Positions 9,294 to 18,124 of a stretch of DNA of 64,000 nucleotides are shown here, one piece after another. How positions within the stretch are numbered: position 1 is the first letter of the stretch; each line of letters begins with the position of its first letter. This DNA comes from an uncultured bacterium. GTDB taxonomy: Bacteria; Planctomycetota; UBA8742; UBA2392. The notes beneath the pieces are model-generated. The model worked only from the letters and a program-made list of their open reading frames with translations. It did not search any database and had not been told where the DNA came from. The translations under genes and the position numbers were made by a program. The stretch covers positions 190,334-254,333 of the forward strand of contig CALLQI010000022.1 of NCBI GenBank assembly GCA_938014885.1, given 5' to 3'.

Positions 9294-9803
9294 ATGGTCA
9301 TGCCACCCAAGCCCCGCGTGGGCGTTACTGCCCGCGCGCTCGTGATCCACGACGGGCACGTGCTGTTCTTTCGCGTGCGCGAACCCGGCCGCCTGTGGTA
9401 CTTCCTGCCCGGCGGCCACGTCGAGCACGGCGAATCACTGGCCGAATGCTGCCTGCGCGAAGTCGAAGAAGAAACTGGCCTGAAGGTGAACATCGTCAGG
9501 CCACTGTTCGTGCGCGAGTTCATCGCCAACCGTCACAACCGGCTGGCGCTGGACATGCCCAAACAACACCACGTGCTGGCGGTGGTGTACCTGTGCGAGC
9601 TTGCGCCCGGACAGGGCTCGGGCCCTGTGACCGGGCTTGGCACCGCCAAGCCTGATGCAACCAGCGCGTTCACCGTGGAAGCGCTGGAATGGGTGCCGCT
9701 GGCGCGCATCGGCGAGATCGAGATTCACCCGCCGCACCTGAAGGCCGCGCTGCTGCAACCCTTGCCCCAGCACGTACAGTTCTGGCCCGAAGACCCGGCG
9801 TAG
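9294..9803 (+). CDS. NUDIX hydrolase
   Basis: 169 aa. The full Nudix box is present: the glycine of GGHVEHGE opens it and REVEEETGL closes it, at about residues 40-62, fitting GX5EX7REUXEEXGU. Such enzymes hydrolyse nucleoside diphosphates linked to another moiety using a divalent metal. The start ATG at 9294 has a second ATG two codons on, and either could be used. The specific substrate is not recognisable. It is followed by an isopropylmalate-synthase-like gene about 90 bp downstream, with its own promoter candidate. Confidence 0.88.
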   Translation: MVMPPKPRVGVTARALVIHDGHVLFFRVREPGRLWYFLPGGHVEHGESLAECCLREVEEETGLKVNIVRPLFVREFIANRHNRLALDMPKQHHVLAVVYLCELAPGQGSGPVTGLGTAKPDATSAFTVEALEWVPLARIGEIEIHPPHLKAALLQPLPQHVQFWPEDPA

Positions 9804-9820
9804 GCCCGATTGCCGCCCGG

Positions 9821-9829
9821 TGCTAAACT
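9821..9829 (+). promoter_or_regulatory. Extended -10 promoter candidate (TGCTAAACT)
   Basis: TGCTAAACT fits an extended -10 element (TGn followed by TAAACT). It lies 66 bp before the ATG of the isopropylmalate-synthase-like gene. The same TGnTAAACT pattern precedes two other genes in the window (22581 and 41128). No convincing -35 was found. Confidence 0.4.
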
Positions 9830-9895
9830 TGTCAGGGCGCAGTTACAGGAACAATGACCCGCGACCGGCCCGTTAAGCCTGTCAGGAGACACGCT

Positions 9896-11134
9896 ATGCC
9901 CACGGCCACACCGGCAGAGAACGAACTGATTTACGACTGGAACCGCGTGGGATCAGACCCGATCCTCAAGCGCACCAAGCCCATTGCCTTTGACGATGAA
10001 ACCCTGCGCGACGGCCTGCAAAGCCCGTCCGCGGTGAACCCCACGATTGAGCAGAAAATTGAGCTGCTGCGCTTCATGGAAAAGCTCGGCATCGACCGCG
10101 TCGATCTGGGCCTGCCCGGCGCCGGCCCGCAGCACCGCGAACACATTGAGGCCCTGCTGAACGTCATCGTGCAGGAGAAGATGAAGATCATCCCCGGCTG
10201 CGCCGTGCGCACCGTGATCAGCGACATCGAACCGATTGACGCGCTTCAACAGAAGTTCGGCATCAAGATCCAGGCCAGCGCGTTTCTGGGCACCAGCCCG
10301 ATCCGCCAGTACGCCGAAGGCTGGACCCTCGAGAAGCTGATGTCCACGATGGAAGTGGCCGTGAAGTGGGCCATCGACCACAGCATCCCGGTCATGTTCG
10401 TCACCGAAGACACCACCCGCAGCAAGCCCGGCGACATCAAGGCCCTGTACCAGCGCGCTATCGAAATCGGCGCCTACAGCATCTGCGTCTGCGACACCTG
10501 CGGCCACGTAACGCCCCACGGCGTGCAGCAGTTGCTGAGCTTCGTGATCAACGACGTGGTCAAACCCACGGGCAAGAAAGTGCTCGTCAACTGGCACGGC
10601 CACAGCGACCGCGGCCTGGGCCTGATGAACGCACTCGCCGCCGTGGAGGCCGGGGCTGACATCATCCACGGCACGGCGCTGGGGCTGGGCGAGCGCGTGG
10701 GCAACACGCAGCTCGATCAGTTGCTGGTGAACCTGAAGCTGATGGGTCTGATCAAGAACGACCTGACGCATCTGGCCGAGTACGTGAAGAAGGCGCACGA
10801 ATACACCGGCGTACCACTGCCCGAAAACTACCCCGTGTTCGGCGAAGACGCCTTCGACACCGGAACCGGAGTCCACGCCGCAGCCGTAATCAAAGCCAAG
10901 AAGAAGGGCGAAGACTGGCTGGCGGACCGCGTGTACTCAGGAGTGCCGGCAGGCGAATTCGGCCTCACGCAAAGAATCCGTGTAGGCCACATGAGCGGCA
11001 AAAGCAACGTAGTGTTCTGGTGCGAACAGAATGGCTACGAGCCCACAGACGACCGGGTAAACCGAATCCTCGAAGCCGCCAAAGCCAGCAAAGCCCTGCT
11101 AAGCGACGCAGAGCTAAGAGAATTGGCGGGCTAG
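9896..11134 (+). CDS. 2-isopropylmalate synthase / homocitrate synthase-like (DRE-TIM metallolyase family)
   Basis: 412 aa from ATG 9896, with AGGAGA 7 bp upstream. An in-frame start 14 codons earlier lacks a ribosome site. The DRE-TIM signature FDDETLRDGLQSPS and the metal-binding block VNWHGHSDRGLGLMNAL are present, followed by GTALGLGERVGN. The enzyme would condense acetyl-CoA with a 2-oxo acid. The long C-terminal LeuA regulatory domain is absent or much shortened, so it resembles short LeuA-like or homocitrate-synthase-like enzymes. No other leucine or lysine pathway gene is adjacent, and the choice between the two reactions is open. Confidence 0.8.
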   Translation: MPTATPAENELIYDWNRVGSDPILKRTKPIAFDDETLRDGLQSPSAVNPTIEQKIELLRFMEKLGIDRVDLGLPGAGPQHREHIEALLNVIVQEKMKIIPGCAVRTVISDIEPIDALQQKFGIKIQASAFLGTSPIRQYAEGWTLEKLMSTMEVAVKWAIDHSIPVMFVTEDTTRSKPGDIKALYQRAIEIGAYSICVCDTCGHVTPHGVQQLLSFVINDVVKPTGKKVLVNWHGHSDRGLGLMNALAAVEAGADIIHGTALGLGERVGNTQLDQLLVNLKLMGLIKNDLTHLAEYVKKAHEYTGVPLPENYPVFGEDAFDTGTGVHAAAVIKAKKKGEDWLADRVYSGVPAGEFGLTQRIRVGHMSGKSNVVFWCEQNGYEPTDDRVNRILEAAKASKALLSDAELRELAG

Positions 11135-11512
11135 CAAGTATCATCAACACCAAGCCAGGGCCCACAGCCCCAGCCCAAGGGTTGGGGTCAATCCATCCAA
11201 GGCGACCATCGCAAGATCAAAGCCCGCCGCATAAGCGGTGGAGGGGTTTCGGCTGACACTCGAACGTGCATTCAGCCTCCTCCATCGCTGACGCGATGGG
11301 CTGTGACAACACGATGCGCATCGCAAATGAATCCTCCGTGGCAATCGCGTCCCGCGCGTGGCCCCCGTGTTGCGGACGTCCTGTCTGCAGCAGTTGCCGT
11401 AGCCGGGAGCGCTGGCCTCTGGCCGGCATTTCCCGCGTGGCCTCTGGCCCGCGGGCGCCTTGAAATCGCCGTGGCCGGGACGGCCGCAACGCGGGTGCAT
11501 CTGCCGTGCTGG
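11135..11512. other. Gene-free spacer, 378 bp
   Basis: No convincing gene on either strand. Short open frames show no family similarity and are explained by GC bias. The stretch contains GC-rich near-palindromes such as GCTGGCCTCTGGCCGGC (about 11412) with a second CTCTGGCC block near 11442. It looks like degenerate intergenic repeat sequence. Confidence 0.5.
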
Positions 11513-12220
11513 CTAAGTGTCCCGCGTCGGATCGCGTGGCTGTAGGGCTTCTCGCCCGGTGAGCTTTCGTTGCAGGATGATCAGCAGTACGACCGCAACT
11601 GCTGCGGCGGCAGCTAGGACCATGCCGGGTAGAAACACGAGAACGCTTGCAGTTATGGGTGATTCGCGCTTGCCGCCCAATCCGTGTGCCTGACGATGGT
11701 AGCTGAGCACCACCTCGTGAATCACCCACGTGCGCGAAGCACGGTCGTGCCATCCTCGGCGCTGCGGGTGCCAGAGCATTGCCAGCAGCCCCAACCCCGC
11801 GGGAATCATCGCCAGCCCCGCCATTAGGTAGCGCGTCCGCGCCGCTGACAAGCGAGGCGGGCGTCCTTCGTTGTCCACAACAGCGATACTCAACAACGAC
11901 ATTCCGAGCGTACGGCCGCCATGGCTGACCAAACGCGCGAAGTAGAAGTCATACAGGAGTATTGTGATCCCGTTGGTGATCAGCTTTGCCACCAGCGGCT
12001 TCAGGCCGAACACACCAACTGCGTCCGCCGTTCGGTCGAACAGAAACGGAAGGGTCCCCATCAGCCACGCCACTAGCAACGCGGTGGGCATCACAACCAG
12101 GCAGTCCAACAGGAACGCAAGCAGCCTGCGCCCGATGCCGGCAAACGCCTTCACGGGAAGCGCAGTCACGCTCAGCGGAGGCAGCACAGCCGATGTCTTC
12201 TCGGGCCCGTCACCACTCAT
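11513..12220 (-). CDS. RDD-family integral membrane protein
   Basis: 235 aa with about four hydrophobic segments. The RDD signature residues are visible: Arg in IGRRLLAFLLDCLVV, Asp in the same helix, and the late HDRASRTWVI block. The segment RTLGMSLLSIAVVDNEGRPP is also typical. RDD proteins are poorly characterised; some are linked to ion or solute transport. The C-terminal third holds one extra TM helix and a basic tail (REALQPRDPTRDT). It sits alone between two long spacers, with no operon context to refine function. Confidence 0.8.
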   Translation of the reverse strand: MSGDGPEKTSAVLPPLSVTALPVKAFAGIGRRLLAFLLDCLVVMPTALLVAWLMGTLPFLFDRTADAVGVFGLKPLVAKLITNGITILLYDFYFARLVSHGGRTLGMSLLSIAVVDNEGRPPRLSAARTRYLMAGLAMIPAGLGLLAMLWHPQRRGWHDRASRTWVIHEVVLSYHRQAHGLGGKRESPITASVLVFLPGMVLAAAAAVAVVLLIILQRKLTGREALQPRDPTRDT

Positions 12221-12799
12221 CCCCCTATATTGGCTTCCGAAACCAGCCCTTCTACGTCCGGATTCTTGCAGGCAAATTCAAAGTGGCATGGGCTTCCAGC
12301 CGCTGCGTGGTGCAGGCGCCCCGCCCGCATGTAGTTGCAGTTCAGCCCTTCCCTCGCCCATTTTGGGGCGTAGAGCAAAGGCGTGCGGCCGAGTCGGCCA
12401 CACCACTAACTGCTTGCGGCCGATCTGGAGATTGGCGTTCCCGGTGCCGCCGGCACTCTCGCGCGGGATGCGCGTGCCGCGTTGGCGTGTGATGCTTTTG
12501 GATTGGTTGCCTTCGGGGAGCGGGCCTGGCTGCTTTGGCCACGCTTGTCATACGGAGCACTGCTTTAGCCGTGGGCTACTTGCCGGGCCGGATTTGCGCT
12601 GACTTCGCGCGTTTCCTTTTCCGGGGTTGGCCTGCGGCGGAATCCGCGTGCTGCAAGGCTGCCTTGCGTGTGTTGCACTCGTGTTGACGTGTCAACAGCC
12701 TCGCGGCCTGCCTGCTCCCTTCCGGTTTTCAAAGCCCGTATCGAACGGGTGCGGCTTTTTGCAGGCCGCGGCTGCCCCAATCGGGATCCCGTGAAAAGG
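12221..12799. other. Gene-free spacer with dyad repeat, about 580 bp
   Basis: No credible gene. It contains a 24-bp dyad element (12383-12406) that recurs exactly in reverse complement at 63763-63786, together with further GC-rich short hairpins, and ends at the tRNA-like sequence on the minus strand. Confidence 0.5.
12383..12406. repeat. Dispersed 24-bp intergenic dyad repeat (copy 1)
   Basis: A near-palindrome centred on GGCCGAGTCGGCC, with arms extending to GTGC and CACCAC. It matches 63763-63786 base for base in reverse complement. A diverged copy lies at 63732-63755. Flanking similarity (AGCAAA before, GCTTGCGGCC after) extends the shared unit to roughly 55 bp. Confidence 0.7.
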
Positions 12800-12869
12800 G
12801 AGGATAGCGGGATTCGAACCCGCAACCCAGGAGTTGAGTCCTGTGCTCTAACCGTTGAGCTTTATCCGC
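12800..12869 (-). pseudogene. tRNA-like sequence, probable degenerate tRNA
   Basis: The minus strand has a perfect D-stem (GCTC/GAGC) and T-stem (GCGGG/CCCGC around TTCGAAT). Its D-arm is identical to that of the tRNA-Met at 33125. The acceptor stem GCGGATA/TATCCTC has one C-T mismatch, and no CCA is encoded. The anticodon stem CAGGA/TCCTG encloses only six bases (CTCAAC), leaving no normal anticodon. If read as missing base 37 it would carry CAA, yet there is no long variable arm as expected for Leu. Probably a pseudo-tRNA; an unusual functional tRNA is less likely. Confidence 0.6.
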
Positions 12870-13020
12870 ATCTGGCAAGGCTGCTTCGCTGCCGGTTTCA
12901 GCCCGTACACGGAACGTGCACCCTGTACGCAGGACACGCCGCCGGCCGGCAATTCCACAGTGGAAGTCGCGACGCGATCGCACTTCCCCTCGCGAATACC
13001 AAACGCTTCGCGGTTGCACC

Positions 13021-14100
13021 CTAGCCGTGGCACTTTTTCAGCTTCTTGCCGCTCCCGCACCAGCAGGGGTCATTGGGCCCGAGCTTGTGGTTGCGCGGGG
13101 CCTGCTGCTCGGGTGCCTGCACAGTCAGCTTCGACAGCGCGGCTTTGTACTGCTTCACGCGATCAGGCCACTGCGACACCTCTTCGAGGCCCTGCTTCAG
13201 CGTGGCCACGGCCTCATCTTTGCGGCCGAGTGCGACCAGGCAATCGGACAGGAACACATGGTCGAGCGGAGTCTTCTTGCTGAGCTCACGGATCATCATG
13301 TGGTCCAGCAGCGCGCCCTTGAAGTCGCCCAGCTTGGCGCGGATCTGGCTGCGCAGGTTCCAGCATTCGAGGTGCTGGCTGTCGGCATCGATCAGCTTGT
13401 CAGCCCACACCTTGGCTTCGACATTGTTCTCGTCTTCGAAGTAGCCCACCGCGAGCCGGAACAGCAGGTCGGGGTCGCGCGGCTTTTTCTTGTACAGGTC
13501 GCGCAGCAGGGCCACGCCGTCAATGTTGCGGTTCATTTCACGCAGCAGGTCGGCGGTGTCGATGACGGTCTGCGTGTGCTCGGGGCTTTCGGCCAGGCGC
13601 TTCTGCTGGAACATGTAGGCGTCGTCAAAGCGCTTCAGGCGTGCCAGCGCGATGCAGTACAGGCGGCCGATTTCGCGGCGGTACCAGGTGGCATCCGCAC
13701 CCTCCCAGGCCTTGCTGCCGTACTTGAGCGCTTCTTCATAGGCGCCGGCGTACATCATGAGCTGGCCCATCGAGTAATTGGCCAGCACTTCGTTGGGGTC
13801 AAGCGCCAGCGCGTGCTTCAGCGTCACCATCGCCAGTTTCATCTGGCCGAGGCGATAGCTGAGTTGCCCCAGCCACGCCATCAACGCGGCATCTTTCGGA
13901 TTGGCCTGGAAGGCGGGCTCGCACAGTTGCGCCATTTCCTGCGGCGCGGCCTCCATCTGGTCGAGCGTGTTCAGCAGGCGCAGCGCGACCTCGGCATTTT
14001 TCGGGTCCGCCGCGAGTTCAGCCTTCAGCTTCTCGGCGCGGGCGTTGAGTGCCAGACGCTCATCAATGGCGGATTCCGCCTCAAGCCAGTCAATCGTCAT
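13021..14100 (-). CDS. Tetratricopeptide-repeat protein with C-terminal SEC-C zinc motif
   Basis: 359 aa. The body is a TPR superhelix with repeats recognisable at LGQMKLAMVTLKHALALDPN and neighbours. The last 22 residues contain the SEC-C motif: Cys-Trp-Cys in DPCWCGSG and Cys-His in KKLKKCHG. This is the zinc-binding form found at the SecA C-terminus and on many unrelated proteins. Likely a cytosolic scaffold or adaptor; the partner is unknown. It lies 21 bp downstream of the CobW-type GTPase on the same strand and is probably co-transcribed. A zinc-binding tail beside a metallochaperone-type GTPase is suggestive but not proof of a shared role. Confidence 0.85.
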   Translation of the reverse strand: MTIDWLEAESAIDERLALNARAEKLKAELAADPKNAEVALRLLNTLDQMEAAPQEMAQLCEPAFQANPKDAALMAWLGQLSYRLGQMKLAMVTLKHALALDPNEVLANYSMGQLMMYAGAYEEALKYGSKAWEGADATWYRREIGRLYCIALARLKRFDDAYMFQQKRLAESPEHTQTVIDTADLLREMNRNIDGVALLRDLYKKKPRDPDLLFRLAVGYFEDENNVEAKVWADKLIDADSQHLECWNLRSQIRAKLGDFKGALLDHMMIRELSKKTPLDHVFLSDCLVALGRKDEAVATLKQGLEEVSQWPDRVKQYKAALSKLTVQAPEQQAPRNHKLGPNDPCWCGSGKKLKKCHG

Positions 14101-14121
14101 CGGTGATCCTGTCGCGCTGGG

Positions 14122-15183
14122 TTAGTGCTTGTGGCCGTGGGCGTGTGCGTGGTCGTGCTTGTGATCGTGATCGTGATGCTCGCCCTCATGCCCGACTTCA
14201 TCGTGGAAATGCAGGCCCGTGGCCTCAAGCTTCTTGCGGATCTCGGCGCGGTTCAGGTCTTCGCCGATGAAGACCAGCACGTCGGGCTTGGGCTTGATCA
14301 CTTCGGGGCGCGGGATCATTTCCCAATCGCCGCCGGTCCATTGCAGAATCGCCTGCGGCTCAACACCTTCGACCTGCACAAAGCCTTTCAGCCGCAGCAG
14401 GCCCGGCAGGCCCGCGTTCAGGAAGTCGTTGAACTTTGCCTTGTTCGCCTTGCCGTGCGGCCGCAGCGTGAAGCTGAGGTAATGGTCGTGGCTGTGGTCG
14501 TGGTGGTGATGCCCGTGCCCGTGGTCGTGTTCGCAGTGGTCGTGGTCATGGTCGCAATGGGCATGATCCAGGTCTTCGCGTTCGACCTTGGTGCCTTTGG
14601 CGGCCAGCAGCCTGGCGGCATCCACTTCGCTGCGGATGGTGCGGTGCAGGTTGGCGCGGTCGTTGAGGGCACGGATTTCAGATTCAACGCGGGCGGTGGT
14701 GTCGGCGTCGATCAGATCGGTCTTGTTGAGCAGCAGCACGTCGGCGAACTTCGCCTGACGCTGCATGAGCGCATGGGCCTGCGGAATTTTGCCCCAGCGG
14801 TTGGCGTCCACGACGCTGATGATGGTGCGAAGCTGCAGCTTGTCGAGCAGGTTGGGCAGCGTGCAGATGTCGAGGATCTCAACGGGGTCAGCCAGCCCGG
14901 TGGCTTCCATCAGGATGGATGACGGCGCGTCGTTGGCGGCGATGTCGTAGAGGGTCTTGGTCAGCTCGGTCTTGCTGGTGCAGCAGATGCAGCCGTCGAT
15001 CAGCTCGCGCATCTGGGCGTTGGCGCCCTCGAGCAGCTCGTTGTCGATGTTGGTTTCGCCGAATTCGTTCATCAGCACCATGGGTTTTTCGCCCTGTGCG
15101 TTGAGGTGATCGAGCAGGCGCTTCATCAGGGTCGTCTTGCCTGAACCCAGGAAACCGGCAACGAGATAGACGGGGATGCTCAT
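14122..15183 (-). CDS. CobW/COG0523 G3E GTPase, His-rich metallochaperone
   Basis: 353 aa from ATG 15183 after AGGAGA. The P-loop is GFLGSGKTT at residues 10-18, the CxCC metal motif is in DGCICCTSKTEL, and the guanine-specificity motif is NKTD. Two His/Asp-rich tracts occur, one mid-protein (HCDHDHDHCEHDHGHG) and one at the extreme C-terminus (HDHKHDHAHAHGHKH). COG0523 GTPases of this kind deliver Zn(II) or a related metal to client enzymes. The upstream neighbours are four binuclear-metal phosphoesterases, which are plausible clients (inference). No Zur site was identified. Confidence 0.9.
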   Translation of the reverse strand: MSIPVYLVAGFLGSGKTTLMKRLLDHLNAQGEKPMVLMNEFGETNIDNELLEGANAQMRELIDGCICCTSKTELTKTLYDIAANDAPSSILMEATGLADPVEILDICTLPNLLDKLQLRTIISVVDANRWGKIPQAHALMQRQAKFADVLLLNKTDLIDADTTARVESEIRALNDRANLHRTIRSEVDAARLLAAKGTKVEREDLDHAHCDHDHDHCEHDHGHGHHHHDHSHDHYLSFTLRPHGKANKAKFNDFLNAGLPGLLRLKGFVQVEGVEPQAILQWTGGDWEMIPRPEVIKPKPDVLVFIGEDLNRAEIRKKLEATGLHFHDEVGHEGEHHDHDHKHDHAHAHGHKH

Positions 15184-15255
15184 GGTTTTCTCCTGCGGGC
15201 AGGTTAGCGCACCGCGCAAGCCCGAAAAGGGGCCGCGCGACCGGCCACACTGCCG

Positions 15256-16476
15256 CTACACCAGTTCAATAAGCGTGATTTCCGGCGGGCAGTTGATGCG
15301 TACGGGCATCCACGCGCCTGTCCCCGCATTCACATACAACCGCCGGCCCTGGTACTCGTATTCCCCAGCGTGGTACAGGTCGATGGGCAGCACCGGCGAC
15401 AGCTCGTACTGGCCGATGCGCCCGAGGCTGACCTGGCCGCCGTGGGTGTGGCCGCTGAGCTGCAGGTCGATGGCCCGCGTTCGGCCCTCCCAGAAGCTGG
15501 CCGGTGTGTGCGCGAGCACAATGCGCGGCGCGCCATCGTCGGGGATTCCTTGCAGGGCGTGGTCGAAACTGGCTGCTGGCAGGCGGCGACCGGGGTAGTC
15601 AATGCCCAACATCCACAGGTGATCGCTGCCGACGCTGATCTTTTCGTGCTCGTCGCGGAGCAGGCGTGTTCCGGATTCTTCAATGCCGCGGATCAGTTCA
15701 TCCATGGCCCCGCCAGCCGCGTAGTACTCGTGATTGCCAAGGCACATGAAGCGGCCTTTGGGCGCGTGGACGCTGCGCAGCAGCTCTTGCGCCGGAGGCA
15801 ATTGTTCCATCGCGTGGTCGAGCAGATCGCCGGTGCATACGACGATGTCCGGCCGCTGCGAATTCATGACGGCGGCGATTGCCTGCAACTGTTCGCGCTT
15901 GCAGAAGCGGCCGATGTGCACGTCGCTGCATTGCACGATGCGCAGGCCGCGCAGATTGGTGCGGTCCGCGGGCACCGGCAACTGAACGCGCTTGATCACC
16001 GGGGCCTGCATCGCCCCCACCGCGCCGATGCCTGATCCCAGTACAATCAGCGCCGGCGGCAGCATCGCCGTGCGCTTCAGGAAATCGCGGCGCTGCGGAT
16101 CGGGCTGCCCGGCGGCCGGAACCGGCATCTCGGGCTGCGCTGCTGCGGGCTGCGGCCCTGGCGCAGCCTTGCGACGGGCCCGCAACCGCTGCCAGAAGTG
16201 CAGCGGGCCGCTGAACGCCACCAACCAGATGCCGTAGCAGAGCACCGCAAACTGCAACGTCATGCTGGGCACTGACATCCACAGGGGCGCATCGCTGCGA
16301 AAGGCGCGCAGCGCGCCGGCGTCAAAGGGCATCGCCAGCGTCGGCAGCAGCAGCAACCAATAGGCGACGGCAATGGCAATGCGGCCCTTGCGCGACGGCA
16401 ACGCATGCCGCAGACGCACCCACAGCGCCCAGAACACCAGCGCGTTGATGGCGAGCAGGATCAATCCAAGCCGCAT
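15256..16476 (-). CDS. Membrane-anchored metallophosphoesterase (copy 1 of 4)
   Basis: 406 aa. The N-terminal third has three to four TM helices, followed by an RRDFLKR twin-arginine-like sequence. The calcineurin-like phosphoesterase domain comes next with all metal motifs: DVHIG, GDLLDH, GNHEYY, and GHTHGGQ near the C-terminus. The catalytic domain resembles YkuE/LpxG-type enzymes, which act on lipid-linked or nucleotide diphosphates at the membrane. The C-terminus INCPPEITLIELV is almost identical in all four copies. It lies 12 bp downstream of copy 2. Substrate unknown. Confidence 0.88.
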   Translation of the reverse strand: MRLGLILLAINALVFWALWVRLRHALPSRKGRIAIAVAYWLLLLPTLAMPFDAGALRAFRSDAPLWMSVPSMTLQFAVLCYGIWLVAFSGPLHFWQRLRARRKAAPGPQPAAAQPEMPVPAAGQPDPQRRDFLKRTAMLPPALIVLGSGIGAVGAMQAPVIKRVQLPVPADRTNLRGLRIVQCSDVHIGRFCKREQLQAIAAVMNSQRPDIVVCTGDLLDHAMEQLPPAQELLRSVHAPKGRFMCLGNHEYYAAGGAMDELIRGIEESGTRLLRDEHEKISVGSDHLWMLGIDYPGRRLPAASFDHALQGIPDDGAPRIVLAHTPASFWEGRTRAIDLQLSGHTHGGQVSLGRIGQYELSPVLPIDLYHAGEYEYQGRRLYVNAGTGAWMPVRINCPPEITLIELV

Positions 16477-16488
16477 GAGGCCAGTGTA

Positions 16489-17787
16489 TCACACCAGCTC
16501 AATCAGCGTGATTTCCGGGGGGCAGTTGATTCGAATCGGGAGCCAGCTTCCGATGCCGCTGTTCACGTACAGGCGGCGGCCTTCGTGTTCGTATAGGCCT
16601 CGGTGGTAGTGCTCAAACGGAAGGTTCGGCGTCAGTTCGTGTTCGCCGATGCGCCCGAGGCTGATCTGCCCGCCGTGTGTGTGGCCGCTGAGCATCAGGT
16701 CAATCTGCCGCTCGCGGGCTTCGAAGAATGTTTTGGGGTGGTGGGCCAGCACGATGCGCGGCGCCCCGTCGTCGCGCATGTCGGCTTCGACCTTGTCCAT
16801 GCTTTCGCGGGTAAGGGGGCGCTTACCCAGCGCCGGCGGGCCCGGGAAATCCGTGCCGCCCAGCCACAGGTGGCTGCGGCCGACTTCGACCTTGCGGGCC
16901 TCATCAATCAAGAGTGTCGCGCCGCCTTCGCGCAGGCCGTTGCGGACGGCCGCTTCGTCGCCGGCGGCGGCGATGTACTCGTGGTTGCCCATGCACATGA
17001 AGGTGCCGACGCGGGGCTTCAGCGCGCGCAGCATGGGCGTGGCGTGTTCGAGTTGCTCAAGCTGGTTGTCAATCAGGTCGCCGGTGCAGACGACAATGTC
17101 CGGCCTGAGCCAGTTCACGGCCTCAGTGATTTCGCGCAGGCGGTCGCGCTCAAGGTAGCTGCCGATGTGCACATCGCTGAACTGAACAAGGCGCAGGCCG
17201 CGCAGGGCCGCGAAGTCGCCGCGCACGGGCTGGCGCAGGTTCTTCACCACGGGCGGCAGCTGGCTGCTTACGCCCCCCACGGCCGCACCGGTGATGATCA
17301 CGGCGGGCATGCCGATGGCGCTGCTGCGCAGGAAGCCGCGCCGGGCCGGGTTGCCAAGGCCGCGCGCCGGGGGCTCGATTTTGGTGATGCGGCGCGTCAC
17401 GGTGCCCGCCGAGGCATGGGCGCGGCGCGAGATCCATGCAATCAGCAGGCAGCCACCGTACACCCAGACGGCAAACTGAAATGCCATGCAGGTCACGGCA
17501 ACCGGGCCGGGCAGCATTTCGTGCTGCGCGCGGGCGGCGTGCATTCCGCCGGCCGCCAGCACCAGCATCGGCGACAGCAGAACCCAGTATGGAAGGAAGG
17601 CCAGCCGCCAGGCCAGGTTGCCACGGCGCCCCCAGGCCGCGCGCAGGTACTTGCCCAGCGCGCGATAGACCAGCAGGTTGCCGACGCTGACGACGACACC
17701 GATTGCCAGCATGCCCAGGTTCGAGTGCTCCACACTGGCGCACCAGGCTTCGAAGTCGGCAAACAAGGGTGACACAGCGTCAGCCAT
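16489..17787 (-). CDS. Membrane-anchored metallophosphoesterase (copy 2 of 4)
   Basis: 432 aa from ATG 17787, preceded by AAGGAG. About four TM helices come first, then the phosphoesterase domain with DVHIG, GDLIDN, GNHEY and GHTHGGQ. The segment RRGFLRSSAIGMP again looks like a remnant Tat-type signal before the catalytic domain, so the domain is probably extracytoplasmic. The 5' leader contains a strong GC hairpin (about 17803-17830). A 337-bp spacer separates it from copy 3, so the four genes may form two transcription units (copies 4-3 and 2-1). Confidence 0.88.
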   Translation of the reverse strand: MADAVSPLFADFEAWCASVEHSNLGMLAIGVVVSVGNLLVYRALGKYLRAAWGRRGNLAWRLAFLPYWVLLSPMLVLAAGGMHAARAQHEMLPGPVAVTCMAFQFAVWVYGGCLLIAWISRRAHASAGTVTRRITKIEPPARGLGNPARRGFLRSSAIGMPAVIITGAAVGGVSSQLPPVVKNLRQPVRGDFAALRGLRLVQFSDVHIGSYLERDRLREITEAVNWLRPDIVVCTGDLIDNQLEQLEHATPMLRALKPRVGTFMCMGNHEYIAAAGDEAAVRNGLREGGATLLIDEARKVEVGRSHLWLGGTDFPGPPALGKRPLTRESMDKVEADMRDDGAPRIVLAHHPKTFFEARERQIDLMLSGHTHGGQISLGRIGEHELTPNLPFEHYHRGLYEHEGRRLYVNSGIGSWLPIRINCPPEITLIELV

Positions 17788-18124
17788 GGCGGCTCCTTAA
17801 AGCGGCGCGCGCGCCAAAGGGCGCGCGCGGGCATGGGATGAGGAGCAGGGGGCGGTAGGCTCCGCCGGGCGGGGACTTCGTGAGTCGGCTTTCGAGTTCC
17901 AAGGTCACTAGTATTCCGGCGGTGTGGGGTGCGACCGGCCCTGTTTCTGCTCCTTGCACGAAAGAGTAGCGGGCGCGTGTTAAGACCACGCGCGGACAAC
18001 CGTGAAAGTTGTGTGGGGGTTGGGGCTTGGGGCTTAGGGCTGCGGACTTAGGGCTTCGGGCGTGGGGCCTGGGTTGGAATCGCGCAGTTCCCCAAGCCCT
18101 AAGCCCCAAGCCCCAGTCCCCAAC
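17788..18124. other. Spacer between phosphoesterase copies 2 and 3
   Basis: 337 bp without a gene. It contains, from left to right, a GC-only hairpin (about 17803-17830, arms of CGCGCGC type) in the leader of copy 2, unremarkable sequence, and an inverted heptamer array (18014-18123) that ends right at the stop of copy 3. Confidence 0.6.
18014..18123. repeat. Inverted array of degenerate heptamers (G-rich/C-rich)
   Basis: The left arm reads as period-7 units GGGCTTG, GGGCTTA, GGGCTGC, GGACTTA, GGGCTTC, GGGCGTG, GGGCCTG. After about 15 bp the right arm returns as the complement (CCCCAAG, CCCTAAG, CCCCAAG, CCCCAGT, CCCCAAC). It can form a long hairpin. Its right end touches the stop codon of the phosphoesterase copy 3, so it could act as a terminator for that gene. 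Confidence 0.75.
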
